Origin: Vicinamibacterales bacterium
GTDB lineage: Bacteria > Acidobacteriota > Vicinamibacteria > Vicinamibacterales > UBA8438
Length of the DNA stretch: 64,000 bases
Reading direction: 5' to 3'
NCBI GenBank assembly: GCA_958296065.1
Contig: CATQHX010000021.1
Span: 62,001 to 126,000 of the forward strand
Below the pieces are notes generated by a model. That model was given only the letters and a program-made list of their open reading frames with translations. It was not told the DNA's origin and did no database searches. Of this stretch, positions 25,565 to 35,500 are shown one piece after another. Numbering within the stretch: the first letter of the stretch is position 1; every line of letters begins with the position of its first letter. Position numbers and translations under genes: made by a program.

Positions 25565-26719
25565 ATGGCAACCAGGCTCGATCGCCGCCAGTTCGTGAAG
25601 TCCGCCGCCGTCGGCCTGGTCGCCGCCGCGCCCGGTTCCGCCCTCGGCCGCGCCCCGGCGGTTCGGACGTCGCGCCGCGTCTCGCCGGTGGTGATTGCGT
25701 CGGGGAACGGCCACCGCTACACGAACGGCGGCACGGAGACGTGCGTGGAGACCGCGTTCCGTCTGATGACGTCGGGCACGGACGTGCTCGATGCCCTGAT
25801 CGCGGGGGTGAACATCGTCGAGCTCGACCCCGAGGACGCCAGCGTCGGCTACGGCGGCCGTCCCAACGCGGACGGCGTCGTGCAGCTCGACGCGTGCTGC
25901 ATGCACGGTCCCAAGCGGCGTGCCGGCGGGGTCGCGGCGCTCGAAGGGGTGCGCACGCCGTCGAACGTGGCGCAGAAGGTCGCCGACCTGACCGACCATC
26001 ACCTGCTGGTGGGCGCCGGGGCGCAACGGTTCGCGCGGCAGCTCGGGTTCGCCGTCGAGGACGACCTGAACACGGATCGCTCGCGCCGGATGTGGCTGGA
26101 ATGGAAGCGCCGCACCGACCCCGGCCACTACCTTGATCCCGACCGGACCGTCGATGGCGACGAAGCCGGCGCGGAAGCTGCGGCGCGCGGCCGAGATGTC
26201 GACAACTCCATGCTGGTCGACGGGGTCATCACAGAAGAGGAACTCCACGGCACCATCAACTGCGACGGCATCAACGCGGCCGGCGAGATCTGCGGCGTCA
26301 CGACGACGAGCGGGCTGGCCTGGAAGATCCCCGGCCGGGTGGGCGACTCTCCGATCCTGGGCGCGGGTCTGTACGTGGACAACGCGGTCGGCGCGGCCGG
26401 CTCCACCGGTCGCGGCGAGGCCAATCTCTACAACCTGGCGTCGTTCCTGATCGTGGAGCGGATGCGAGCCGGGATGCATCCCAAGGATGCGGGAATGGAG
26501 GCCCTCCGCCGGGTGCAGGAGAACACCGTCGAGTCGAGGCTGCTCAACAGCAGCGGCCTGCCGGCGTTCGGCCTGACGTTCTACATCCTGGATGCAGAGG
26601 GACGGCACGCTGGCGTGTCGATGTACGCCGGCGAAACCAGCCGCTACGCCGTGTGCACGGAGAACGGGGGCGAGCTGCTTCCGCTCGAGCCGCTGCTCGA
26701 CGGCTCCCCGCGAGACTGA
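25565..26719 (+). CDS. Tat-exported N4-(beta-N-acetylglucosaminyl)-L-asparaginase family protein
   Basis: A 384-residue Ntn-hydrolase of the glycosylasparaginase / isoaspartyl peptidase family. The Tat signal is LDRRQFVKSAAVGLVAA. The proenzyme part contains SVGYGGRPNADG and LDACCMHG. Autocleavage is expected just before the Thr of HGTINCDG (near residue 231), which becomes the nucleophile. KIPGRVGDSPILGAG is the substrate-binding block. The enzymes cut the link between asparagine and N-acetylglucosamine in glycoproteins; whether this exported copy does so is unknown. GAGGAGCG precedes ATG 25565, and the gene is divergent from the ankyrin gene with 85 bases between. Confidence 0.9.
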   Translation: MATRLDRRQFVKSAAVGLVAAAPGSALGRAPAVRTSRRVSPVVIASGNGHRYTNGGTETCVETAFRLMTSGTDVLDALIAGVNIVELDPEDASVGYGGRPNADGVVQLDACCMHGPKRRAGGVAALEGVRTPSNVAQKVADLTDHHLLVGAGAQRFARQLGFAVEDDLNTDRSRRMWLEWKRRTDPGHYLDPDRTVDGDEAGAEAAARGRDVDNSMLVDGVITEEELHGTINCDGINAAGEICGVTTTSGLAWKIPGRVGDSPILGAGLYVDNAVGAAGSTGRGEANLYNLASFLIVERMRAGMHPKDAGMEALRRVQENTVESRLLNSSGLPAFGLTFYILDAEGRHAGVSMYAGETSRYAVCTENGGELLPLEPLLDGSPRD

Positions 26720-26784
26720 AGTTCACGGATCCGGCCGTGGTCGCGCCCATCGACCGCGGCCGGATCCCTCCCGGCGGCGCGAGG

Positions 26785-27843
26785 CTACGGACCCTCGCTG
26801 GCCGCGGCCTCCTCGGCGCGCGATCCGGTCAACATGTTGAACATCCCGTAGTTGCCCTCGTGACACGCGAACTCGTACATCGGCAGGTCCTGGCGGGCAT
26901 GCGGCAGGGCGCCAGACCACGGCCGAGTCCACGTCTCGGGGTCGTCAATCGTGAACGTGTAGTCGAGCGTGTCAGGCCCCGTGCGCGTGATGCGCTCGGT
27001 CACCGTCGCCGACTCGCTCAGCTTGCCGCGCGACAGCGCGTGCTCGGGACGGCTCCAGCGCCGGATGAAGGGCTCGCGCAGGTTGGTGGTCTCGACCACG
27101 AGCGTATCGCCTTCCCAGCGGCCGCGCGAGCTGCCGGCGAACTGGCGGATGCCGTCCGGCAGGTGGGGCCGGTCGTCGAGATAGATGACCCGCAGGTCGT
27201 GGATGTGTTCCTGCAGGATCGCGATGTAGTCGGCTGTCTGGAAGAAGTGGAAGTTGTTGTTGTAGCCGGTCGGGATCGACGGGATCCCGCGGTACCAGAG
27301 GCAGCGCTCGCTCAGGCCCATGTCCTCCGGACCCTCGGCGGGAACGGCGCCGTTCTGCGCGTCGGCCAGGCGCACGGACTCGGGCGACGTGATCCGGGCG
27401 AGCGCCTCCGGGGTCAGCGGCGGCAGCCGGCCGTTCTCCGGATCGGTGATGATCGACGTGCGGTTGGTGCCGACCACCGACGTGCTCTGCTCGGTCCAGA
27501 AGCTGTTGTAGGCGCCGACGTTGCCGCCGACGGGCAGCGGCTCGGTGCGCACCTCGCTCGGGGCGTTCTCGCGGTCCACGCGCGCCTGCGCCTGCTGCTC
27601 GATTTCCGCCACCTCCTCCGGGCTGAGAAACGCCTGCTCCGCCAGGTTCTCCGGGCGTTGCAGCGGGGTGATGGTGCCGTTGTTCCAGATGGCCTGGATA
27701 TCCGGATGGCCCCACGGGGTGCGCGGCGCGGTCCAGTCCGAGTCCGGCGACTGGGCCTGTGCCCCGACCGTTGCCGGAGACAGGGTCACGAGTGCCAGTA
27801 CGGTCACGAGCGCGGCCGACAGCTTCACGATTCGCTGGATCAT
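26785..27843 (-). CDS. Secreted PDLQG-family protein (paralog 6)
   Basis: A 352-residue protein. ATG 27843 is preceded by AAGGAGGT at 4 bases, so a much earlier in-frame start at 28179 is rejected. The signal ends TVGAQAQ. The blocks are PWGHPDIQAIWNN, ITPLQRPENL, TSIITDPENGRLPPL, a cysteine in ERCLWYRGIP, YNNNFHFFQTADYIAILQE, GSSRGRWEGDTLVVETTNL, ERITRTGPDTLDY and FACHEGNYGMFN. The motif reads PDIQAIW instead of PDLQG. It is convergent with the asparaginase-family gene (65 bases between stops). Confidence 0.88.
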   Translation of the reverse strand: MIQRIVKLSAALVTVLALVTLSPATVGAQAQSPDSDWTAPRTPWGHPDIQAIWNNGTITPLQRPENLAEQAFLSPEEVAEIEQQAQARVDRENAPSEVRTEPLPVGGNVGAYNSFWTEQSTSVVGTNRTSIITDPENGRLPPLTPEALARITSPESVRLADAQNGAVPAEGPEDMGLSERCLWYRGIPSIPTGYNNNFHFFQTADYIAILQEHIHDLRVIYLDDRPHLPDGIRQFAGSSRGRWEGDTLVVETTNLREPFIRRWSRPEHALSRGKLSESATVTERITRTGPDTLDYTFTIDDPETWTRPWSGALPHARQDLPMYEFACHEGNYGMFNMLTGSRAEEAAASEGP

Positions 27844-28018
27844 CTCAACCTCCTTGCCGGTCCGGCGCGTGTCGCCGCTACGCCCGCGGCCCGGCCTCTT
27901 GCGCGTGAGTCTCTGCGCGGCAGGATACACCCGCTGCCGGTCGCGGGGATACTCGTGCGCCGGCGGAACCTGCGCCGGCGGGTCGGGCTGCGGAAAAGAC
28001 GCAGACTGCCCACAGGAC

Positions 28019-28097
28019 GGTTGGGCGGGAATCGGAACCGCAGGCGACGATCTTCGGCAGGAGTCTGCGCCGTAGCACGGGGCAGACTCTGAGTCAG
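28019..28097 (+). repeat. Leader repeat, copy B1, plus trailing hairpin
   Basis: The core GGTTGGGCGGGAATCGGAAC then CGCAGGCGACGAT starts at 28019. It is followed by AGTCTGC (28062) ... GCAGACT (about 28083) that can pair. The hairpin is the one that precedes copy B2. Confidence 0.7.
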
Positions 28098-28101
28098 GCC
28101 C

Positions 28102-28147
28102 GGTTGGGCGGGAATCGGAGCCGCAGGCGACGGTTTTCGGGCTAGGC
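28102..28147 (+). repeat. Leader repeat, copy B2
   Basis: The core GGTTGGGCGGGAATCGGAGC then CGCAGGCGACGGTTTTCGGGC starts 53 bases before ATG 28155. The preceding hairpin plus this core has the same layout as copy C at 50376-50462. Confidence 0.75.
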
Positions 28148-28154
28148 TTGAGGC

Positions 28155-29348
28155 ATGTCCTCCAGCGCGTCGTCCGCACCGGCCGCGTTGGCCCGAGCCG
28201 CCATGATCGCGGCGTCGTGGCGCGCCGTGTCCGGGGCCGTGCCGTGGCCGCTGCTGGCCGCTGCCTTCGCGTCCACGAGCGTCATCGTCGGCGTGATCTG
28301 GGACATTTCCTGGCACCGGTCCATCGGCCGCGATTCGTTCTGGACGCCGGCCCACATGGCGATCTATCTCGGCGGCGTGGTGGCCGGCCTGTCGTGCGGC
28401 TGGCTGGTGCTGCACACCACGTTCGCCGGCAGCGAGCGGGAGCGGGCCGCCGCCGTCTCGTTCTGGGGCTTCCGCGGCCCGCTCGGCGCCTGGGTCTGCA
28501 TCTGGGGCGCGCTGGCGATGGTCGTCTCGGCCCCGCTCGACGAGTGGTGGCACAACGCCTACGGGCTGGACGTCGAGATACTGAGCCCGCCCCACATGGT
28601 GCTGGCGTTCGGCATAAGCGCCGTCTCCATCGGCGCGATGCTGATGGTGCTGGCCCGCCAGAACGCCGCCCCGGCCGCAAGCCGCGTGCCGCGGGCGCTG
28701 TTCGTGTACACCGGCGGTTTCCTGATCCTGCAGGCGGCGACGCTCTTCATGGAGTACATCGGGATTCCGAACCTGCAGCACGGGCCGCGCTACTTCTTCA
28801 CGAGCGCAGCGGTCTTTCCCTTCCTGCTGGTGGGAATCGCGCGGGGCGCCGCCTCGCGCTGGGGGGCCACCGGAGCCGCGGGCGTCTACATGGGCGTGAC
28901 CCTGCTCATGATCTGGATCCTGCAGCTCTTTCCGGCGCAGCCGATGCTGGCGCCGATCATGCGGCAGGTCGATCACATGGTGCCGCCGTCGTTCCCGATC
29001 CTCCTGGTGGCGCCGGCGCTCGTCGTGGATCTCATCGTCAATCGAGTTCCCGCCGGGGCGGGCCGCCTGCGTTGGGGCGCAACCGCCGTCGGGGCCGGTA
29101 TCGCCGCCATGCTGGCGCTGACCGCCGTGCAGTGGCCCTTCGCGGAGTTTCTGCTTGCCGAGCCGGCCCGCAACTTCTTCTTCGCAGGCGATCAGTTCGG
29201 CTACACCCGTGCGCCGGGTGCGTACCAGTACGTGTTCTGGGGTCGTCCCATGACGGCGGCGGCGGCGGGATGGACAGGGTTGACAGCCGCCGCGTCGGCC
29301 CTCTGCGGTCTCTGGTTGGGCAACTGGATGGCGCGAGTGCGGAGGTAG
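28155..29348 (+). CDS. Polytopic membrane protein of unknown function
   Basis: A 397-residue protein with about nine to ten hydrophobic helices. Notable conserved-looking patches lie at membrane edges: WDISWHRSIGRDSFWTPAHM after the first helix, APLDEWWHNAYG, and HMVPPSFPILL. The clustered His, Trp and Asp suggest a metal or quinone site; this is inference. I do not recognise a named family. It is followed after one base by the gene at 29350 (TAG C GTG), so the two are almost certainly translationally coupled and probably form one complex. The leader holds repeat copy B2. Confidence 0.75.
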   Translation: MSSSASSAPAALARAAMIAASWRAVSGAVPWPLLAAAFASTSVIVGVIWDISWHRSIGRDSFWTPAHMAIYLGGVVAGLSCGWLVLHTTFAGSERERAAAVSFWGFRGPLGAWVCIWGALAMVVSAPLDEWWHNAYGLDVEILSPPHMVLAFGISAVSIGAMLMVLARQNAAPAASRVPRALFVYTGGFLILQAATLFMEYIGIPNLQHGPRYFFTSAAVFPFLLVGIARGAASRWGATGAAGVYMGVTLLMIWILQLFPAQPMLAPIMRQVDHMVPPSFPILLVAPALVVDLIVNRVPAGAGRLRWGATAVGAGIAAMLALTAVQWPFAEFLLAEPARNFFFAGDQFGYTRAPGAYQYVFWGRPMTAAAAGWTGLTAAASALCGLWLGNWMARVRR

Positions 29349-29349
29349 C

Positions 29350-31041
29350 GTGACTGTTTGGCGCCACGCCTGCGCCCGGGGGCACCGCGGCTTGCGTTCG
29401 CGCGTCTGCGGTGCGGGCCGGCGGCCCATGGGCGGTGCGATCCTCGTCACCGGTCTGATCGTTGCCCTCGGGCCGATCGCGTCCGCGCACGTCGGAACCT
29501 CGAACGCCTACTTCGACGGCGCCGCGGGGCCGTACGAGGTGCGGGTGATCGTCCGTACCCCGGGCGTGATTCCCGGCTTGGCCCAGGCGTCGGTGCGGAT
29601 TCTCGGCGGCGAGGGGGTCGAGCGGGTGACCGTCCGTCCGCTGCGGTCGGATGTAGGACTGGAGGGCGCGCCGCCGCCCGACATCGCCGGTCCCGTGCCG
29701 GGTGAGCGGGGGCTCTACAGCGCCGAGCTGTGGCTGATGACCGCCGGCTCTTACAGCGTGGAGGTCGGCGTGGCCGGCGCCGAGGGCGACGGAACCGTCT
29801 TCGTGCCGGTGCTCGCGGTCGCCGAGCGCCGGCTGGCGATGAGTCCCGCCTTCAGCGTGGGGCTGGCTGCGGCCGGTCTCTTCCTGTTCGTCGGCGCCGT
29901 GACCATCATCGGCGCCGCGGTTCGCGAGAGCGTGCTCGAGCCGGGAAGGGAGCCGGATTCCCGGAGCCGGTGGAAAGGCCGCTTCGCGATGGCGGGGTTT
30001 GCGATCGTGCTCGGCGTTCTCCTCGGCGGCGGCTGGATCTGGTGGGATGCGGTGGACGCCGCGTATCGGAGCCGCATGTACCGCCCCTGGAACACGACGG
30101 CGGAAGTGACGGCGACCGCTGGAAAGCCCCTGCTGACGCTGGCGATCGACGATACGGATTGGCGCGCCATCGAGGGCCTGCCCGACGCCGGACTGCTGCC
30201 GGATCACGGCAAGCTGATGCACATGTTCCTGGTGCGGTCCGGCGACCTCTCGGCCTTCGCCCATGTTCATCCGATGCGCGAAGGCCGCGACACGTTCACC
30301 GTTCCGCTGCCGCCCCTTCCCGCGGGCGAATACCGCATCTACGCGGACATCGTGCTCGAGAACGGCTTTGCGCCCACGCTGGTGAACACGGCGCGCGTGC
30401 CGCCTCCCGACCCTGCGGCAACCGGGCAGTCGCAAGTGACGGGAGGTGCCGGCGCGGGCGACGACGGCCCTCAGGCGGCCGGTCCGGTTCCCGACCCGGA
30501 CGATTCGTGGGCCACGCTGCGGCCCCACGGCGCATCGCGATCGGGAAGCTACGCGCTTCCGAGCGGGCGAACGGTCCGCTGGGAACGCGACGGTCGCATC
30601 GCCGTCGACGAAGAGACCACGTTGCGGTTCTCCGTGACCGAGCGCGACGCATCGGCGTCGGCGCTCGAGCCCTACATGGGCATGCTGAGCCACGCCGCCG
30701 TCCTGCGGGACGACGGCTCGGTGTTCGTGCACCTGCATCCGGCCGGCAGCATCAATCTCACCGCGCAGAGGCGCTTCGCCGAGTCGGCGGGAACGGGCGC
30801 CGGACCGCAACCGGTCGGCGGGAACGGTCGCGCGGGGCGTGGCGGCGGGCAGGCCGCTCAGGGAGCGGCCGGCAGGTACGACGAACAGGTCCATGCCGCG
30901 TCCCGGCCCACGAACACGGTGACGTTTCCGTTTGTCTTCCCGGCGGCGGGGGCCTACCGCATCGTCGTTCAGGTGAAGATTGGCGAGGCGGTCGAGACGG
31001 CCGCGTTCGACGTGGCCGTCGGCGAAGCGCCCGCGTCTTGA
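29350..31041 (+). CDS. Membrane-anchored protein with paired His/Met motifs, possible copper handling
   Basis: A 563-residue protein starting at GTG 29350, with GGAGGT in place just upstream at the end of the preceding gene. It has a signal or first helix near residues 28-45, a beta-sandwich domain, two further transmembrane helices (about 175-197 and 213-233), then two extracytoplasmic domains of similar design. Each carries a His/Met cluster: GKLMHMFLVRSGD with FAHVHP, and GMLSHAAVLRDDG with FVHLHP. This repeated pattern resembles copper-binding or YtkA/FixH-like domains. Function is inferred only. A Gly/Ala/Gln-rich spacer precedes the last strand. Confidence 0.68.
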   Translation: MTVWRHACARGHRGLRSRVCGAGRRPMGGAILVTGLIVALGPIASAHVGTSNAYFDGAAGPYEVRVIVRTPGVIPGLAQASVRILGGEGVERVTVRPLRSDVGLEGAPPPDIAGPVPGERGLYSAELWLMTAGSYSVEVGVAGAEGDGTVFVPVLAVAERRLAMSPAFSVGLAAAGLFLFVGAVTIIGAAVRESVLEPGREPDSRSRWKGRFAMAGFAIVLGVLLGGGWIWWDAVDAAYRSRMYRPWNTTAEVTATAGKPLLTLAIDDTDWRAIEGLPDAGLLPDHGKLMHMFLVRSGDLSAFAHVHPMREGRDTFTVPLPPLPAGEYRIYADIVLENGFAPTLVNTARVPPPDPAATGQSQVTGGAGAGDDGPQAAGPVPDPDDSWATLRPHGASRSGSYALPSGRTVRWERDGRIAVDEETTLRFSVTERDASASALEPYMGMLSHAAVLRDDGSVFVHLHPAGSINLTAQRRFAESAGTGAGPQPVGGNGRAGRGGGQAAQGAAGRYDEQVHAASRPTNTVTFPFVFPAAGAYRIVVQVKIGEAVETAAFDVAVGEAPAS

Positions 31042-31111
31042 CAGAGGGTCGGGGCGGGAGTACAACCCGTAGCTGCGCACTCACTGGTCACCCATACCCA
31101 CGAGGAGAATC

Positions 31112-32263
31112 ATGCGACGAACTCTTGTGCTGGCGGCGGTCATTGCACTGCTCGCTCCCATCGTCCCCACGGCCCAGGGGCCGGACGCCGAAGTGGCCGA
31201 ATGGTTCAAGGTCGGCACCTTCGACATCCACGGCGTGCCCCACGTCGGGCTCGTCCTGCGCGACAGCCTGGTCATCGACATCGAGCAGGCCAACGCGTCC
31301 CTGGAAGCCGATCCGGCTTATCCCACGGTTCCGATGCCGGAGGACATGATCGAGCTGATCGGCCGCTGGGACTACGGTCTCAAGTACCGGCTGTACGAGA
31401 TCGTCAACCACGTGGTCGGGAACGACATGCTGATGGGCGCCGACCGGGCCGACTACGTCCACGACGTGAGCGATCTCCGGACGCGGCCGCCGATCATGTA
31501 CCCGGGGAAGATTCTGAACGCGGCAGTCAACTTCTACAGTCACGTCAGCGAGGGCGCCACGCCCGAGGAGCGCGCGGCCGAGCAGCGCCGCCGGCGCGAG
31601 GAGCGCGGCGTGCCGTACCTGTTCCTGAAGCCGAGCCGCGGTGCGGTCGTCGGTAACGGCGACTCGATCGTCATCCCGCACGGCCGTGACCGGACCGACT
31701 GGGAGGTCGAGCTCGGGGCGGTGATCGGCCGGACCGCGAAGTACGTCTCGGCGAACGACGCGCAGGACTACGTCTTCGGCTACACGGTGTCGATCGACGT
31801 CTCCGACCGCGGCGGCCGGCCGCCGGGCGGCAACGCGACCCGCTCGGACTGGTTCGTGGGCAAGGGCCACGACTCCTTCGCGCCGCAGGGCCCGTGGATC
31901 GCTCCGAAGGAGTTCTACGGCGACCCGATGGCGAATCTCCGGCAGACGCTCAGCGTCGGCGGCCAGACGCTGCAGGACGCGCGGGCCGGCGACATGATCC
32001 ACTCGCTGTGGGAGATCATCGAGTACGCCTCGTCGATCATCACGCTCTATCCCGGTGACGTCATCAACAACGGGACGTCGGGCGGTACCGCCGCCGGTGC
32101 GGCCGAGACGCGCGGCCAAGAGGACCGCTACCTGAGGCCGGGCGAGGTGGTCGAGGCGAGCATCGACGGCATCGGCACGCTGCGGATGCCGGTTGTCGCC
32201 GGCGAGGAGCCGACCGGGCTCACCGGCGCGGAGCTTCCGCCCGTCAGCAGCTACCGCGACTGA
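31112..32263 (+). CDS. Secreted fumarylacetoacetate hydrolase (FAH) family protein
   Basis: A 383-residue protein with a signal peptide (ending PTAQ). The FAH catalytic domain occupies about 130-370. Metal ligands are expected in WEVELGAVIG (Glu) and in the SIDVSDRG region (Asp), and LFLKPSRGAVVGNGD and GDVINNGTSGGTAAG match the substrate-loop blocks. Family members cut carbon-carbon bonds or decarboxylate and isomerise diketoacids in aromatic breakdown, normally in the cytoplasm, so an export signal is unusual. GAGGAG lies before ATG 31112. The gene starts 70 bases after the membrane pair, and a clear terminator follows. Confidence 0.88.
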   Translation: MRRTLVLAAVIALLAPIVPTAQGPDAEVAEWFKVGTFDIHGVPHVGLVLRDSLVIDIEQANASLEADPAYPTVPMPEDMIELIGRWDYGLKYRLYEIVNHVVGNDMLMGADRADYVHDVSDLRTRPPIMYPGKILNAAVNFYSHVSEGATPEERAAEQRRRREERGVPYLFLKPSRGAVVGNGDSIVIPHGRDRTDWEVELGAVIGRTAKYVSANDAQDYVFGYTVSIDVSDRGGRPPGGNATRSDWFVGKGHDSFAPQGPWIAPKEFYGDPMANLRQTLSVGGQTLQDARAGDMIHSLWEIIEYASSIITLYPGDVINNGTSGGTAAGAAETRGQEDRYLRPGEVVEASIDGIGTLRMPVVAGEEPTGLTGAELPPVSSYRD

Positions 32264-32274
32264 CGGTCTTTGTG

Positions 32275-32330
32275 GCAGGGATCTGCCGGCGGCACCGGCG
32301 GGTCCCTGCACCCTCCTTCTTGTTGTCTCT
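32275..32330 (+). terminator. Intrinsic terminator after the FAH-family gene
   Basis: GCAGGGA (32275) pairs with TCCCTGC (ending 32309), with inner GCCGG/CCGGC pairing. A T-rich tail (CCTTCTTGTTGTCTCTT) follows on the plus strand. Confidence 0.72.
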
Positions 32331-32533
32331 TCCTTGCCTTTCCGGGCTCGGCGGCTTGCCGGGCGGCAACCGTCGGCCAACGTCGTCGAGTCAGCCGAGC
32401 AATCGGAGGACGGCGATGCCTGCCCCGACGAGCACGCCCGTCTGGGAGCAGCAGAGCGCGGTAGAGGTCGGCGCGAGCGACCAGATCTCGCGCATCGTGT
32501 TCGGCCGCCTGTCGGACGGCGTCGGTTACCGCC

Positions 32534-35500
32534 TCAGAAGCGGAACAGCCGGTTGAACTTGATGACGAACGCGCGATTCTGCAGCTCGGGCCAGCGCCTG
32601 GCGCCGAACGAGAAGTCCGCCACGTCGCGCTGATCGTTGTAGACCACGAACAGCTCGCTGCCCGGCTGGTACTCCCACCGCAACCGGAGATTGGCGCTGA
32701 TGGTGTCGCTGATCGGGCTGTACTGGATCAGGCCGCCGAAGAACATCCGGGGCGTGAAGGTGTAGGTAACCCGGCTCGTTATCAGCGGCACCGTGTACGC
32801 CGCGTCCGGCAGCGAGATGCTGTTGATCGACAAGCCCGGCTCCAAAGAGAACTGGGGCGTGATCTCGACCCGTCCGCGCTGGTAGCCGATGGCGTTGATG
32901 GTGCCGTGGTAGTAGTCGCCGCTCCACAGCGACAGCGTGCCCGAGACCCGGCGCTGCTGTCCCATGGCGTAGGAGAGGAAGATGCTCTGGTAGTCGTACG
33001 CGCCGATCGGGATGGGGACGACGCCGGCCGCGTCGAACTCCTCCGGCACGAAGTCGTAGCGGCGCTCGTAGTTGGCGCTGACCCGGTCGCTGTTCTCGAA
33101 CTCGACGCCGAAGATGCCCTGCGCGATCCTGGTCTCGGTTATCCCCGCGCCGTTCTCGAAGTAGTCGTAGCTGCCTTCCCAGGTGAACTGCCGCACGAGA
33201 TCCATCGAGGGTCGCGGGCTGTAGCGCGCCAGGACGTAGTTCCGCAGGAAATCGTCGCGGCGGATGAAGCCGACCTCCGGGTTGAAGGCATCGCCGACCA
33301 CCAGGTGCTCGGCCTGCAGGCCGTAGAGGTCGCCGGCGTAGTTGAACGCCGCCTGGTAGCTCTGCTCGTTCCCCTGCGCGTCCGCATCCAGCTCCAGCCC
33401 GCGTGTCCTTGTACGGGTGTAGTAGCCGTAGAAGTTGACGTTGTCGTAGAACGAGAACGCGGCGTCGACGCCGTACGCCTCGTTGGTGTCGTTGCCGTTG
33501 ACCGACACGGAGCGGCCGGTGAAGATACCGCCGATGCGGCTGCGGCGCAGGATGTCCCGCTTCACCCGCAGGGCCGTGAAGTTGGTTCCGAGTGCCGCGC
33601 TGCCGGGCACGTCATCGGTCTGAATGTTCAGCGCGCCGATGGAGTAGCGCCCGGCCTTGCCGGTCAGCCGCGCACCGCCCAGGATCGGCACCGTCTCGCC
33701 GCCGCTCAGACCGATGCGGCGGCTGTAGAAGACCTGCGGCACGTCGCCGCCGCCGAAGAAGCCCGAGCCGCCCAGACGCGAGGCGCGAAACTGTCCGCCG
33801 GCGTTGCCGGCGGCGCGGCCGAAGTCGAAAATGCCGCGGCCTTCCAGGAAGAACTCCCGCTTCTCCGGGAAGAACAGGTTGAAGCGCGACAGGTTGAGCT
33901 GCGCCTCGTCGGCCTCCACCTGCGCGAAGTCGGTGTTGTAGGTGAAGTCGGCGGTCAGGTTCTGGGTCAGGCCGTACTTGACGTCGATGCCGCCGTCGCC
34001 GGCGCTCTCGTTCAGTATCTGCGGCGTCGAGGTCAGGTTGCTGTTGACCGACCCGATGGCGTAGGGCTTCACCTCGAACCTGCGGTTGCCGCGCGGCACT
34101 TCGACGCCGGTCAGCGTGCCCGCCGCCGACAGGCGAAACATCCCGGGGCCGGCGGAAATGGGGACGGTGGTCAGATAGGTGGTCTCGTTCTTGTAGCGGA
34201 TGCGCCGTCCGAGCTGCAGCCCCCAGACCTGGCCGATGCCCGGCTGGAACCGGAGCGACTTGAACGGAATCTCCATCTCCACCGTCCAGCCGCCGGCGAA
34301 GCGGCCGGTGCTCGAATTCCAGATGGGGTTCCAGTCGTTGTTGGGGTTGCCCTCGTCGGTGATCTCGTAGTCGAAGAAGCCGCCGATCGGGGTCACCATG
34401 AACGCGAAGCCGTTGCGCCGGTCGTAGAACGTGTCGAGACCGACGCTGAAGTAGTCGTTGTTGATGATCTGGAACGAGTCGCGCTGCATCTCGTTGGCGA
34501 TCCACTCGGATTCGGGAACGGAGGCCCAGAGCCGGGCGGCCACGTAGACGGCGTCGTCGCTGTAGAAGACCCACGCCTCGGTGCGTTCCGTCGTCGGTGC
34601 GCCTTCGATCGGCAACTGCTGCACGAAGCCTTCGATGGAAGGGACGGTTTCGTAGATGCCGTCGTCGAGCACGCCGTCCACCCGCAGCGGTGCGTTGAGG
34701 CGGACCGCCCGGACCGTGGCGCGCCCCTGCGCGTCGCGCGCGACGATTTCCGGGGCGACGGGAGCAGGCGGGCCATCGATGATGACTCCGGGCCGCCCGG
34801 CCGCGAAGCCGGCCGGTTGCACCGGCGATTCGGCGCCGGGCCGTGTCACCGGGTCCGACGCGGGACCGACGCTCGGAGGTCCGGGGCGACCGGCCATGGG
34901 TCCGCGGCGTGGCGGACCGGGGCGACCGGTCATGGGGCCGCCCGGTCCACGTCCCGGACGGCCGGCCATCGGCCCTGGGCCAGGACCCGGGCGACCGGGC
35001 ATCCGGCCCGGGCCGCGTCCGGGCCGGCCGAGTCGGTCAGCCGGCGCAGGCGCGGGCGCCGGCTGGACCGCCGCGCTCCGAGAGCTCCCCAACAGTGCCT
35101 CTCGAACCTGTGCCGCGACCTGATCCTGGATGTCGAAGAGATCGTCGAACGCGCCGTCGACCGTTGCCGCGCCGACCGCCGCGCCCCTTCCGGTGTCGAA
35201 GACGCGGGCCGTGACGCGAAGGCGGTTCGCGGCCCGCTGAAAGGCGCCGGCGACGATCCAGGAGGCGCTCAGCGCCTGGCCGGTCTCGACGATGGCGTCC
35301 GCCGAGCCCAGACCCACCTCCGTCGCACGGGGCAGGGACGCCGTCTCCGTACGGATAGCTGCAACGCCGGCGCGATTCAGCTCCGAAGCGAGGCTCTCGG
35401 CGATGCCGGTGCCGATCCAGTCATCCGCCGAATCGCCCGAGATATTGATGAAGGAGAGCACTGCAACCGGTCCGCCGGCCGCGCTGGTGCCGGCACCCGG

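Larger units (their letters stand above)
27844..28154. other. Divergent intergenic region, 311 bases, filled by leader repeats
   Basis: It lies between the starts of a leftward PDLQG gene and a rightward membrane protein gene. It contains a tandem pair of the leader repeat (copies B1 and B2) and the hairpin between them, with no supportable gene. Confidence 0.65.

Noticed and set aside
32416..32556. 46-residue plus-strand frame behind a GGAGG-like site
   Set aside because: It overlaps the 3' end of the DUF5916 gene on the other strand and has no recognisable feature; a chance match is likely.
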